The position numbers and the translations under genes were made by a program. A stretch of 64,000 bases of DNA, taken from positions 16,337,428 to 16,401,427 of the forward strand of contig NC_034414.1 of NCBI RefSeq assembly GCF_002078875.1, in the 5' to 3' direction. The notes under the pieces were generated by a model. It did no database searches. It saw nothing but the letters and a program-made list of their open reading frames with translations, and was not told the origin of the DNA. Within the stretch, counting starts at the first letter, position 1. Each line of letters opens with the position of its first letter. This DNA is from Numida meleagris. Its lineage: Eukaryota; Chordata; Aves; Galliformes; Numididae. Positions 30,280 through 42,600 of the stretch are shown one piece after another.

Positions 30280-32956
30280 AGTGACAACACTTTCCACAGT
30301 GGTACACAGTACTTGTATGATCATCCTCCTATGTTACATCACATTAATTAAAATATTACAGGCTTCTTGGGCAGGGCTCTATTTGTTCCAAGTTGTACTT
30401 TTTCATGTAGTCAGCTTTCCTTTCAGTAAGGTGCGTTCTTCCACACCCACCCTTTGGCCTTGAGAAGGCCGGTCCCTCAAGAAACCACTCCATGCTCTGT
30501 TTGTTTTAGTAATTCTTACCCAAGGTCTTTATCTCAGAATCCTGTTTGTGCAGCTTTGGACAAGATTCAGTACTTGGTGGGGGAGGGGGGAGAAGGATTT
30601 CTTAGTGCCTTTAGTATTAAATGTTATCTTACAGGACTATTAAGTAGATGATTTACAAGATTGTTGGCCCCATGATGGTGTGAATCTCTGCCTCTTACAG
30701 TAGGAACAAACACAGCTTGACACAGCAGCTATAGGAGGGGAAAGGGCCATGGAGAACTACAGTTTTTGGAGCATGCACAAAGCACCCAGGAAACCTGAGA
30801 CCAAACCACTGCAGTGCACAGCCCACTGCAAACCCCTGCTTCTGGCACATCTGTTCATGACAGGAACAAACTGAAACAACATCCAGCTCCTCTTGCCATC
30901 ACACCTGCAAATGCACGGCTTGCAGTGCTAGCCCATGTAGTAAGTTTGCTAATCAGAGTGATGGATCTGTGAACTGGCCTGTGTTAAGAACACACACATG
31001 ACTGAACAAGAGCCACTGGCCAAGGCCGTTCATACAGTGAGCTTAGCAGCACGGTGCAGGAATGCCTGGAATGTTTCAGCCAGCAGGTACTCAAGAGATC
31101 CCGCTCTAGGAAACATCTGCAGTTCTCAAATCAATAGTCACCCTGCCCACTGCCTCCCTGAGACAGCAGTAGTGGCCCCCCTCTTCTGCAGAGGCTCCAC
31201 ACAAAGCAAAACCTCTTCCATTCCAGTCTTAACCTCAGCTTTCCTTTCTGACGAAAAAATGTCATAGGAAACGGAAATACCACAAATCAGCAACATACTG
31301 GTGCCATTCCAAACCTGCTCTGGGTCCGGATGTGGCTTTGGGAGGCAGGCTGCTTTTAGAGGATAGTGTCTTCCACAGCATTGAGTCCTGCAGTCCATCT
31401 GTTTAATGACTTCCAACAGCAAGAAAAAATGCTACTTGGAAAGAGAGAGAGATGCTATGGAGCCCTTTTTTTTCTGCCATTTCCTCAAGATACACATTTT
31501 TTCAGAAAATATTCCCTTGCAAGATTCCCAAACTCTTCTAAAAATGCAACACCTCTGCCCATCCAATTAATTCTTATCACTTCTGGACAGATAACGTGAC
31601 TGGCAAGAAATGACTTCTGCCCATTTATAATTGGATGAGAAACTTCACTTCGAGAGGTGAAAACTGTGAATCCCCATAGCTGGCATTAAATCTGACATGA
31701 AGTGAAGATGTGTCAGTTTGAGGGGGAGGCAGAAGCAGAGCCAGTTGCCAATTCGGCAGCATAAAACTCTGAAAACACACCAGCCAATAGACTCCCCTAT
31801 CCTGTCTTCAAGTTCATCTGTGTTACTTACAGACTCCTCCTTTCCAAGGCTCAGAATCTGACCAGAAACATGGCCCATCCTAGATTGCAAAATATTCCTC
31901 TCTATAAAGCAAAGCAAGTTGGGCCTGTCCTCCACTTTCACTGGAGTAAACTTACAGAAATAGGGAAGAAAGCCACCTGAACTCTTGCATGCCACCTCTA
32001 GACCTAAATCAGAACAAAACCAGCATAAACTAGGGCAGCTTCAAGGCTTTATTGACTCAAGAGTGCAGGGACATCCAACCTACAGCCTTCTGTGACTCTG
32101 CTAAGTGAACAGAAAAACTGATTTCACTCAGTGGCAGGTCTGGTCCACCATAACCTAGAACTTCACAGTCGATGAAAAATATCACTTGCTTGGATAGTGA
32201 CACAAAGCTGCAGAGGAGGGGTAAATTTGGCATGCCTTGGCTTGTAGAGGGGAATTTCCTTTAACACAGTATCACTCTACCAGCTGAAAGAACTCAGATG
32301 TCTATTTTTGCACAACACTTCTCCAAACAAAAGCATTACATTGACATGCTTAATTGAAGTCCGCACTCTGAGGAACTGCAAAACTGCTCACTCCTTCTTA
32401 AGAAGTAGCCTTTGGAGAAGTTAACAACTCTATAGAGAAAGGGCAAAGCTTTCATAAAATGGGGAGAGGAAATAGAAAACTCCTTTTATTCTTGGATTTC
32501 TGTTTTCCACGATGTGGTGCACGCATTTCTCCGACTCACTGCAAAAAAAAAAAAAATGGCTGCACAGTTGCCTGGAAATCCCACCACAAGGTCCCTCCTC
32601 CTCAATACAGTTAAATCTTTTAATCTTTTCAAGGTCTCCCTTTTCCATTCCCAAAATCTACTGCATTTCCACCTCCTAGGCTCTGATGGCCTATCTTTCC
32701 TCTTGTGCTAAGGTCACTCAGCTTTGTTCTTGTGCCTTTCTTTACATCTCCTGCTCCTCCTGCTGCTATCTTTCATGGGAGTGCTGCACAGCCTCTTTGT
32801 TGTCTCACTTGCTGACTCATCCAGTCTTCATCTATTTTTTTGGAGCATCTGAAAGAAATTGCTAGAAGCTGCAGACAACAAAGCCTTCAAATCTGGCTCT
32901 AGGATCAATGTTTTTGCTGTACCTCACAAGAAGTTGCCCTCCTGCTCTGGGTGAAG

Positions 32957-32981
32957 GTGTGGCTCTTACATAGAGCCACAC
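32957..32981. repeat. 10-bp perfect hairpin
   Basis: GTGTGGCTCT, loop TACAT, AGAGCCACAC, with a G-U extension outside. The 3' arm core CATAGAGCCA recurs 19 bases further on (CATAGAGCCATAC). Confidence 0.85.
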
Positions 32982-35059
32982 TCTCATAGAGCCATACATC
33001 TCAGCTCATAGCAAAAGAGTTTTTGCATGCTGATCATAGCAGCAGACGAGAAACAGAGCAGAAAGGGTTCAGTGAGAGGTTATGTTCAGCCAGGACACAC
33101 AGTACTTCCAACCAGGAACAAAGAAAGCCCACAGCATCAGCTGCCATGTTTCTGTCTCTGATTAACAGGTCACAAAAACTCAATTTTTCACAATGCTGAG
33201 AGTGGCAATGAGTATTTCTGCAAGTATCAAAGAGGACAAGTGATGCTCATTCACCAACAGTGGTCTGGTCATCAAAATTCTCAAGGAGACATTCAGCTTT
33301 ATTCCTGCACACTGAGTTTAGCAGTTTAGAGCACCATCCCATGCCACTCTGGATGCACGTTTTGCTCTCAGAGCAGGGGTGACAGAGTGTATCCTCTTGG
33401 TGCCCCAGAAGGAGGACAACAGCACAGGATTTACAGAGCCTGAGGGAATGGTTTGATGGAGCGTGCAACGTTGGCCTAGGGCTGCTGCTGTGGAGGTCAG
33501 GGACAAATGAGCCATTGGTTTATGTGGCAGCATTTATACCAGCTGGCATTATTGAAAAAATGCCACCCATGGGCTCTGTGAAAGAGGATTGCATTCCCTA
33601 TCCCACAGAGGAACTGAAAACTTCTTTCAACTACAGCCCTGCAGAAGTGATGGTCAGTAGAGAAGAGCCATCTAGCCAAACATCTCTTTGCTCCTAACAG
33701 CACTTTTGAGATACTTTAATCGGGCTCCTTTACAAAAGGAGAGGATCACAACCCTTTGAATGGAAACATTTTCTGTACATAGATTTGTTTCCAAGCAGAA
33801 CTGAGAGAGTCCATTGCTGCCAGAACCCACCTGAGGCCTCATCCAAAACTTCAACAGCTTATCATGTTTGGTAGTTTTATTTCCTTTTTTAAATAAATCC
33901 AACAGACTCTTGTTAAAACAATGAAATTGAAATCCTGGAAAACCTACTGAGCACAACTATCACAAGGTGCTATAGTACTCTAATCTTCAGGCAGCATGAT
34001 GTCTGCTGGGGGGAAGGGCATCTGAGAAGAACTTGAAAACTTGAGACACAAAGCACAAACCACTGAATGAAACATCCAAGTAGTAGAGCTAGCAAGGCAT
34101 TAGGACAAAGCCTGAAAAATTGCCAGCGTCAACAAACAAAACCTGCTGCACGCCCAGCTGTAACAGGAAGCAGGAATTCCTTGCCCAGAGATGTCATCTG
34201 AACAGAAAGTCCTGGAGATAAGTTCTGTGAGAGCGTTGACCCTGGGATGGTACCTGCCAACAGGTCGATGGTGAGATGGCAAACTGGATTCCTCTAAACT
34301 GAGGTGGCACGTGCAGTTATCTCAGAGCACTTTACAGTGCTACAGCTGAGGCCGACAAAGTGCTCATAGCAAAGTTCATGTCATTGTTGTTTCAGTGAAC
34401 ATGTAATTCCATAGCCCTGCAGGGATTCTTCAAGGCTGAGGAGGTCCAGAGTCTAAGGTCAGGCCCTCATAAATGAGAATTTACTCATGCTCAGCTGACT
34501 CTGATGTTGCCCTTTGAGTGGACACATCAACATGAGTTGCACTCCCTCACTCACCTCCCTTTCTAATAGCATTTTGTCAATGCAAACTGGAAGCAGAGAT
34601 GACAACTCAGACCTGCCATTGCGAACTTTGGCTGCAGTGTGAACTGTTTACTCTGACCACAGGGAAGCATCACCCACCAGGCTCCAAAATCAACATGAAC
34701 TAGATGACACGACAGGCCCAGATAACATTCACTGACAAGACAGAGCAACACTGGAGAAGCAAGCCATCATACTCCAGCTATTGCCTTGTGAGTTGCAACA
34801 CTGCTCAGGGTAATACACAACTCTACCCTAGGAAAAGGCACACACGGCTTTGTAACTGACGTCCTGCTTCATTCTTGTATAGAAAAAGGGACTTAAGCAC
34901 AGGCTTAGAGACTATTAAACTGGAGTACCCACTGTACTGGGAGCTGCTCAGAACACAAGCTTTTTGCGAGCACTTGGTCACGCCTACTTGTACTAACCTA
35001 AAAGAAACTATGCATTCATGTCTAACCTCTATCTTTAACAGAGTAATCCTCTAGCACTG

Positions 35060-35299
35060 CTGTTAGCACTGATAACTTGCACTGTCCTCCTTATCCTGTC
35101 CTTCACAGTTTTGCTCACTGGAAGTCTTCCCTGAGTGGGAAATTTCCACTCCTGGAAAATTTCCCAGAGTGGTTCAGCTGACAGTTGCATTAAACATCAC
35201 AGCATGTGTCTGTAGATGTCCTTGTATCAAACGTTCAGAGATGTAACACAGCAGAGATGTAATTGCCACAGCTACAATCTTAAACGACTGCTTATATCC
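35060..35299 (+). repeat. Diverged direct repeat, copy A
   Basis: Aligns with copy B about 500 bp downstream over most of its length. Shared anchors include TCCTGTCCTTCACAG (B: TCTTGTCCTTGACAA), TGGAAAATTTCCCAGA (B: TGGAAAACTTCCCAGA), GGTTCAGCTGACAG (B: AGTTCAGCTTACAG) and TTATATCC at the end. Copy A has an extra segment of about 35-40 bp that includes a near-palindrome, GAGTGGGAAATTTCCACTC. I do not recognise the repeat family. Confidence 0.8.
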
Positions 35300-35560
35300 A
35301 AGGGTGTGCTCTTACCAGAGCTGACCAGCTCCGAGCACACAACTGCAGATCTCATTCCCCTAACAGCTGCATAACTTTATGTCTTTGCTGCAAAATTCAC
35401 TGACCAGGTTTTTCCCTCATTTTCAGGGTTATCCATCCACACCCACACACAAAAACCCAACTCATAAATCTTTCTGCTGGCACATAAAGATAAAAATTAA
35501 CAAGATCGCAAGGGCCAGCCAGTGCTAAGAGAGCCTCCCTTCCCCACCAGCTTCCCAGGA

Positions 35561-35767
35561 CTGTTTTTAGAGCAGATACCTTGCACCATCCTCCTTGTCT
35601 TGTCCTTGACAATTCTGCCCATTGTTCCCTGGAAAACTTCCCAGAACAGTTCAGCTTACAGCAGCACTAAGAATCTCAGCACGTGTTAGTAGATCTTTTT
35701 GTGTCAGATGTACTGAGATATAATGCAGCAGATGCTTAATTGTCACAAGGTTTGCTCTGTTATATCC
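35561..35767 (+). repeat. Diverged direct repeat, copy B
   Basis: Partner of copy A, same orientation, with further anchors ATCTCAGCACGTGTTAGTAG (A: ATCACAGCATGTGTCTGTAG) and TAATGCAGCAGATG (A: TAACACAGCAGAGATG). Either an old tandem duplication or two members of an unknown interspersed repeat. Confidence 0.8.
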
Positions 35768-36216
35768 TCTGTTGGTTATTAGAAGTGAAAGAGTCAGCAA
35801 GAAACCACAGACCTTCCTTCAGCAGTAACCAGACTACTGTCTTTTGGAACTTTTCCTGATACAACAACAACAAAAAAACCCCACACCATAAAGACAGAAA
35901 CTTTGGCAGCAGTGGTTTTGAACTCCACAACTTGTAATTTTCCCTCTGGTTTTCTATACGTGTGTTACTGGAAATGTATTTGACTGTTAGGCCGTCAACC
36001 TTCACATACATATTTAAGAAGCAGCAAGCCTCTGGAAACTACTACTGCTTGTATCAAAAGGAGATTTTCACCAAAGCAGTTTGAATTCCTGAGTTAACTG
36101 ATACCCTGCTTTGTCCGATCACTATCACCATAGTGACTGCAGGAGCTGCCTCTGAGCTGCCACTCTGCAACTCACAGATCAGAGAGGAACAGGAAAGCAG
36201 CACCGGGAAGGAAATG

Positions 36217-36282
36217 GCTTGAACTTAGGGACCAGTGGAGCAGCAAGAGAAGTGAGCTTGAACTTAAGGCCCAGTGAGACAG
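36217..36282 (+). repeat. 39-bp tandem duplication
   Basis: GCTTGAACTTAGGGACCAGT at 36217 recurs as GCTTGAACTTAAGGCCCAGT at 36256. The aligned copies are about 27 bp with a 39-bp period. Confidence 0.85.
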
Positions 36283-39200
36283 AAACGGGCTGTGGGTCAG
36301 AAGCACCCTTGGGCCATGCTGTGATTGGAGGAACAATTTAAAAGGGAAAGAGGTGAGCACAGCTTGCACACATGCTTCACAGAGTACCGGCCTCAAAGAG
36401 CTAGTGCAAGGGTACAGGAGTGCTATAAGAAAAGTCAAAGTGAAAGAAGAGCAGCTGACGACGAGGAAAGTAAAGAAAGAATGAATTCACAGCAATATAA
36501 CAAATGCCTTTTAGCTAAAGCTGCAGCGAGCTGATTCATTCCCCCGACATTGTTTGCATGGCCTGCTCCCTCTCCTGGGGAAAACTGGCCAAAAAAAAAA
36601 AAAGAGAAAAGAATCACAACCTAAACTGCTCCAGGAAACAAGACACCCACAGAACTCAGGGCAGACAGCGCCTGCATTTGCCAGGTTATTCTGGTCAGAA
36701 AGGGTTTGAGGTCCCTGTGCTGCTCCTCTGAGCATGGCTGTCTTGTCCATAGAATCCATACCCTCCAGACTTCAGCATACACATACACAGACAACAGCAG
36801 CACTCTATTCTCCTTGCAATGGTGCTGTTGCCAAGCACCTCCCAGAGCATCCTCTGCTCTCAGCCAGTGAGGCTGGCCATATATTTGCACAATAGGCCAG
36901 CATCCAAGAACTGCAGTGCTTGCAAGCACTTGTCAGAGCAAATGCTGGGGTGAAAATGCCTCTCTTCTGGGAAGCGGACAGAGATCATCAGTTCCAGTCA
37001 TGAGTGCTAGAAAGGCTTGAGATTTTTAGTCACAGAAATAAATTTCAGTGTCTGTGAGTGAGGAGAAGGAAAAAATCTTAAAATGTACTCTCGTATTGAG
37101 AAATATTCATCACTTACCTACTCTTTGCTCTTTGGGGATTTTTAAGATCAGTTAAAATCTTTGCAATGAATCTAGCTCTGAAGATCTTGCAGTAAGATTA
37201 GATCCATCTGTCCAAAAATGGTGTGTTACAGCAGCCAGTAAATACCCACATAATGCAGCACTAGTCTGACTGGGAGAGGAGAAAGGTTCTGCTGAGCTTA
37301 ACAATGCTTGAGCACATACCATACTGGCTGACATGGGTGCAAGACCAACGCTTTTTAACCTTTTCCTTCAAAATCCATGCCCAGTTGAAGAACTTTGCTG
37401 TAGAAAATTTATGACTTAAGAATGCACAATTAAAAATGAAAAGAACAATGCATAGGAGGAAGATGGAGGACAAGGCGTGCCTGCAAGCAACAATCAGTGG
37501 CAGAGCTGTGAAAGAAAAGAAAACCTTTGCACATTCATGGAGTTTGACCCAAGTCACCCACCTTGTGCAGCTGTACAGGCTGTGCCAGCTTTATGGAAGC
37601 TTTCATCCTGGTGACGCAAGGAGGAAAAAAAGCCTTGCCTGATTCTTAATAGTCTAGGAGAATCACTAAGTCACATCACACCAGGCACCCATGCAATCAG
37701 CAAAGGTCATGAGACCTGCAGCCATTCCCCGTTTGCTTTACAGCTGCTTTGCAGTGCCAGGACTCCTCCTTCTTATGACATTTTGCACTTCAAGTGCAGC
37801 AGCACCCATGCCTGCCAGCTGCTGAGGAGCCAGGCTCTGTGAGGAGCACTCCATTTCTTCTGGAAAATCCAATCTGCCTAGAAACATTCTTACTGAGTGC
37901 AACTGCATGGCAACATAAAAAGCTGGAAGACTCACTTTTTACAGATATACTAAGCTTGAATACGGGGAGGAGAGATGGAAAGCTTTTACAAAAGATAAGA
38001 GGAAGAGAAAGTTTCTATCACTCTATGGCATCTGCAAGCAAAGGACATAAGTGTTGTTTAACTATTTTACTGTGCTAAAGATAGGAATTATGCCTACCTA
38101 ATTCAAAACTCTTAATAACACAAAACTTTGCATAGTAAGGAGAAGTCCTTGTCTTTGAAGAGCTACAGTTTTATTAGATTGGTGACAAGCTACAGAATGC
38201 AGATCAGGAGCCAAACTTCAAATTCTTTGGTGATGTGTAAGGCAAATCTCATGAAGGACACGCAGGAGCAGGAGAAGCAATAAATACTAGGTAGGAAAGT
38301 TCAAGACTATAAAAAAAAAAAAATTATTGCAGCCTTCCCTGGCCAAGGCAAGCAAGTGACCTGATTCCCAGGCACCAAAACAAGTTGCTACGGCTGGCTG
38401 AGACCAAACTGATCCTTCTCACCAGAGACTGCCAACTCTGCTGCTGGGGCTGCAGTGCAGGATGCCAGCCAGTACCTTGGACTCTGCAGTGTACAGCCCT
38501 TGTCTTTGTCACAAACCCGCCTCTACCAGAGTTCATTCTGGAAACTGGGCATCTAACGTTAGGGTTCACATTCCCTCCTGTCTCCCTTAGCAGAGGCACT
38601 TCTCACAGTCAGCTGTTGCAGAGCTCTGCTTGCAAGGTCCTCACCCCACTGGTATCTATGATTATTTCCTTACCGGTTAAACCCAGTCACATACCTTTAG
38701 GTTTGACACAGTCTCCTATCTCTTCAGTCAGGCAACGCTTGAACCCATATGGAATGTGACATGTGAGTATCAGGCCTTTTCTCAGCACTAAGAGCAGTAT
38801 TTATGAGATCAGTGTCTGACACCTCCCAGCTATGTGCCGTTAAGGAATTCAGTTCCTCTGTGCCGCAGTATCTCTATCTATAAGCCTGGCACAGCAGTTC
38901 TGATCAATTTCAGAGATCGCTGTGATATATGGTAGGTTACTGCCACATTGTTCTTGGCAATTCTTGAGACTTCAGTTTCTGTGACAGCAACAAGCCTTGA
39001 GAACCAAGGCTGCAGAAGGCCACACAGTATTTAGCTACATCTTCACAATTTGTATTCCTCCAAAGTTTCCACTCAGATTTCATTAAGATGAATCTTTTAG
39101 ATTGGTTCAGATAATAAATACCTTGCAGTGTGGGAAATCGAGTAAACCAAGCATGAGAGCTCAGTCTTAGAGAGAGATGCCAACTAGATAGATAGCCGGG

Positions 39201-39616
39201 ATCTTCTTACTTCTGATAACACATAGCAAGGAGTTGCAAAGCCTGAGCAAATAATGACTTAAAAATACTGCACAGCAGCAGGGGAGGCAGCAGCCAACTT
39301 GTTCTCACTTGATTTTGGGAGCTGCAAGACCCGCCAACAGCCTCTCCCCCCCAAGAATGCATGCAGCATTCCTGAAGCAAGTGTTAATGCTGGATCTAGA
39401 CCAAGAAGGGATTCTTACAGACTCAGCAGGCAAGAGGAGGATGTTATATCGCTTGCTTCTTTCTACCGTTTCCCCCCCCAGTTCTGTTCCCCAGTACCTC
39501 CCCTTGACTGAGAACCTTCTCAGCAGCTACCAGCCAAATGCAAGGTGCAGCACTTGCAGCCTGCTTAGCCTGCTTGCTTCTCCCATGAGTTATTCTGCTA
39601 ATGGAAACAGCAGAAA

Positions 39617-39640
39617 CTAATAAATAAATAAATAAATAAA
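39617..39640. repeat. (AATA)n tetranucleotide microsatellite
   Basis: About six AATA units followed by A-rich sequence. Confidence 0.9.
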
Positions 39641-42600
39641 ACCCAAAAAACCCAACAGGCATGGGTAAGGCTAGAAAGCGCTGATTGAGGAACCTCCTCA
39701 TAGTGGAATGCAAAGGGATTAGAGCTAGCAAGAGCACAGCTGTGTTCAGCATCAAGTTATTCCCTGATTCCCATTGCCTAGCATTGCCCTGTAACTTGGA
39801 TCATTTCCTGCCCCCACCTCGCTGCTGGTCTGCTTGCTTTCTTCCCCATGTATCGTTCAGACGCACTCTTGGGATATCACACAGCAAAACAGCAATAAAG
39901 GGCCACGGCGCTTGTAACAAATACATGCCCGCTTCTAGAGAGAGCCAGTCTACAGGGCTGAGAAATCCTTCTCTTGGAAGGCGAGTGCCACCTTGTGCTG
40001 GGAATGGCAGCAGTTAGACGGATAAAATCCAATCCGTCTGTAAAACCAAACGATAGAACAGGACCAGAAGCTGTCTTCAGAACAGAGCACTGTTAGGAGT
40101 TTTGGCTCCTGATACCAACCAGCATCACTCTCAATCCAATACAGCCCCTACTATAGAGAGATTCTGCTTTTTGAAGGGGCAGGCAAACTACAGAGAGCAG
40201 CTCATCCTTGCAAGTTCTGACCCAAGCCACAGCACAAAGACTTACCCAAACAAGACAGAGCTCAAATGAAACTGTACATGAACAACAGCAGATGCCCTGT
40301 CTTCAGTGGAGACAAGGGAGAAAAAAAAAAGGTGTCACACCAGACAGTAAAATTTTGCTGAGTGTTACTGACTTCCACGCTGGAGACTAGCTAGCAACAG
40401 ACGTGGAAAACTCAATAGTGAAATGCCGCGAGGATTTTACAGAGCAACTTCCAAATGTAAAATCCTGCTGTGGTGGTTATCCTGAACCAACGTGCAGGTG
40501 AGAGAAGCCATATATTTTGCAGGAAAAAAAAAATGCAGCGTTTGTCTCTTATTAGTTTCCTTAAAATTAACTTTGAGGATTCTACTCTAGATCTGGGTTA
40601 AATTTTATCTGGTCAAATTAAGCGAGACACAGCAAGCAAATTTCTGGAAATGCCTGGTTCTCCACACTGACTTTAAGGGGAGCTTTAGCATAACCAGCTT
40701 TGTGGAAACGTTTATTTTGTTTAAAAATGGGAGGTTGCTACCGTGTGAAAATACAAGCTCCCTGAAGATTCAGAAACAGTATTGCTTTGAGTTTTACTCA
40801 CTTCAGGGTTTCTTCATAAGCTTGAAAAGGAAGGAAAGCAACTCCTCCAAAATATTAGGAATATAGGCAAACCAAATACAGGTTTCCAAGGCAAACATCT
40901 TGGAAGAGGGTATCAGTATCCTGTTCAAGAAAACTGTACACAAGCAGAAAGCAGTAATGTGAATTTGGCTACAGCTACGTGCTCTAAGGATTAAACCATC
41001 ACATGGACAGTACTGTTTTCTCCCAGAGCAAAAGCAGGAAACTCAGAATTCAATTATATTTAAAAGAAATTCGGATGTTTCACAGAAATGAAATTCAAGT
41101 ATATTGCTGTCATCGTGAAGGGTCTTAAAAAACTTAATTCCAAAGCTCCATGTCTAAGCAGTCCTTCTGTCTCCAGCAAGCCCAAGGACGCATAGAAAGG
41201 TTACCCTCCATGCACATACTCCCAAGGCTGAGTCAAACTAAGAGCTGGATGGATGCATCACTTGTCCCCTTACCAACTATCCACCATGACAGTGTGTGGG
41301 CAGTGGGAGCACATCTCAGCTTTTTGCCAGAATGTAACATCACATTCTGAAGTGGAGGGCCAAGAGGAAGGCCTGTTGACTGAATCTGACAGCATGCTGA
41401 AGGCCAAGAGAACATCGTCAGAACTGAATTTCATCTACCACTACCCTCTCTCAGATTCCTGCCTCTCTTGGTATTAGCAGTGCACAAGCTCTGACATAAC
41501 AGGACAGATCAGTCTCATTTATGACACCATCCAATTCTGCAGCTAAGGTGGCAAAGAAATGCCAGTGTTGTGGAATCTCACCAGTGAGATGAAGTCTTAG
41601 GGGTGCACAGGGCTGAAGGTCTGAGTTTGACTGTGGCAGCAGTCCTAATGGTGATGTTTAACTCTCACATCAGCGGGACAAAAATTAGCACTTACTGAGA
41701 GCACCCTTCAGGATTCTTTCTGTCTGCTAGCTCTGGAGTCCCAGATCCAAGCTGTTTGGTGTCCAGAGACTGAAATAAATAACTCTCCTCTCTGTAGATG
41801 TACCATTTCTAGGACAGCAGCTGCATCTCACATGCCCATCAGCTGCACAGGATGGAAGCCCTTAAAGAAAAGAGCTGAAGATGGAGTAAATCACTGCTTC
41901 TATACAGGAGTTTGTGCTAAGTGGGGAGGACTGTATGACCAAGATGTTCCTTAGCAAAGAAAGTATTCCTTCTAATTGGACGTTTGTTGGCATTGATGTA
42001 GTATCCACACACTCTGCCTGACAGAGCTGTGAAAAGTGGTATATAAATATGAATTACTAATTATTTGCCCTCTGCAGGCTTCTGAAAGTCCTGTGTGTCC
42101 TGTTACTCATGACACATTTTGTAGACAGAAAGCACTCTTGGCTCAGACCAAAAAGGCCTATCTATCCCAGTATGCAATCTCTGACAGTGACCAATAATGC
42201 AAGATTGACTTGCAGAAAAGTTAAACTTTGCCACAGCTTTTAAGAGAAGCACTACCACCGTGTCCTTCCAACTGAATGAAGCTCAATATTGTAAGCTTAC
42301 TCCCTGTTAAGAGACTACATCTAAATACGTTGCGTTTTCATTCAGTAGACCCTTTAAATAAGGGTTTCACAAGTACAACTATAGCTTTAAATGACTTAAA
42401 AAAAACCAACAAAAAACCTACAAGTCTAGGAAATGTATGTATATTTCTAAAAGGAATAACTAAGATTTTTCTGCCTTTTTTAATCAGTGGAAAGATGAAA
42501 TGCTTTAAGATATTCAGAACACTTTAATAGCTCACCTCCTTAGCCTTTCCTTTATTCTTCTTCCATCTATTGCCTGCTGTTTTTATGCTGTGTGGAGTTC

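Larger units (their letters stand above)
25000..34999. other. Intergenic DNA, block 2
   Basis: No gene recognised. Holds a homeodomain-site-rich AT segment (25160-25268), a C13 run (25272-25284), inverted repeats at 30252-30279 and 32957-32981 and short A tracts (for example about 32541-32554). The 127-codon plus-strand frame at 27133-27516 looks like chance. Confidence 0.7.

Noticed and set aside
42261..42300. CCTTCCAACTGAATGAAGCTC considered as a second CR1 end
   Set aside because: Only one short word resembles CR1; the ATTCTATG-type terminus and GGAAGGGACC context are absent.
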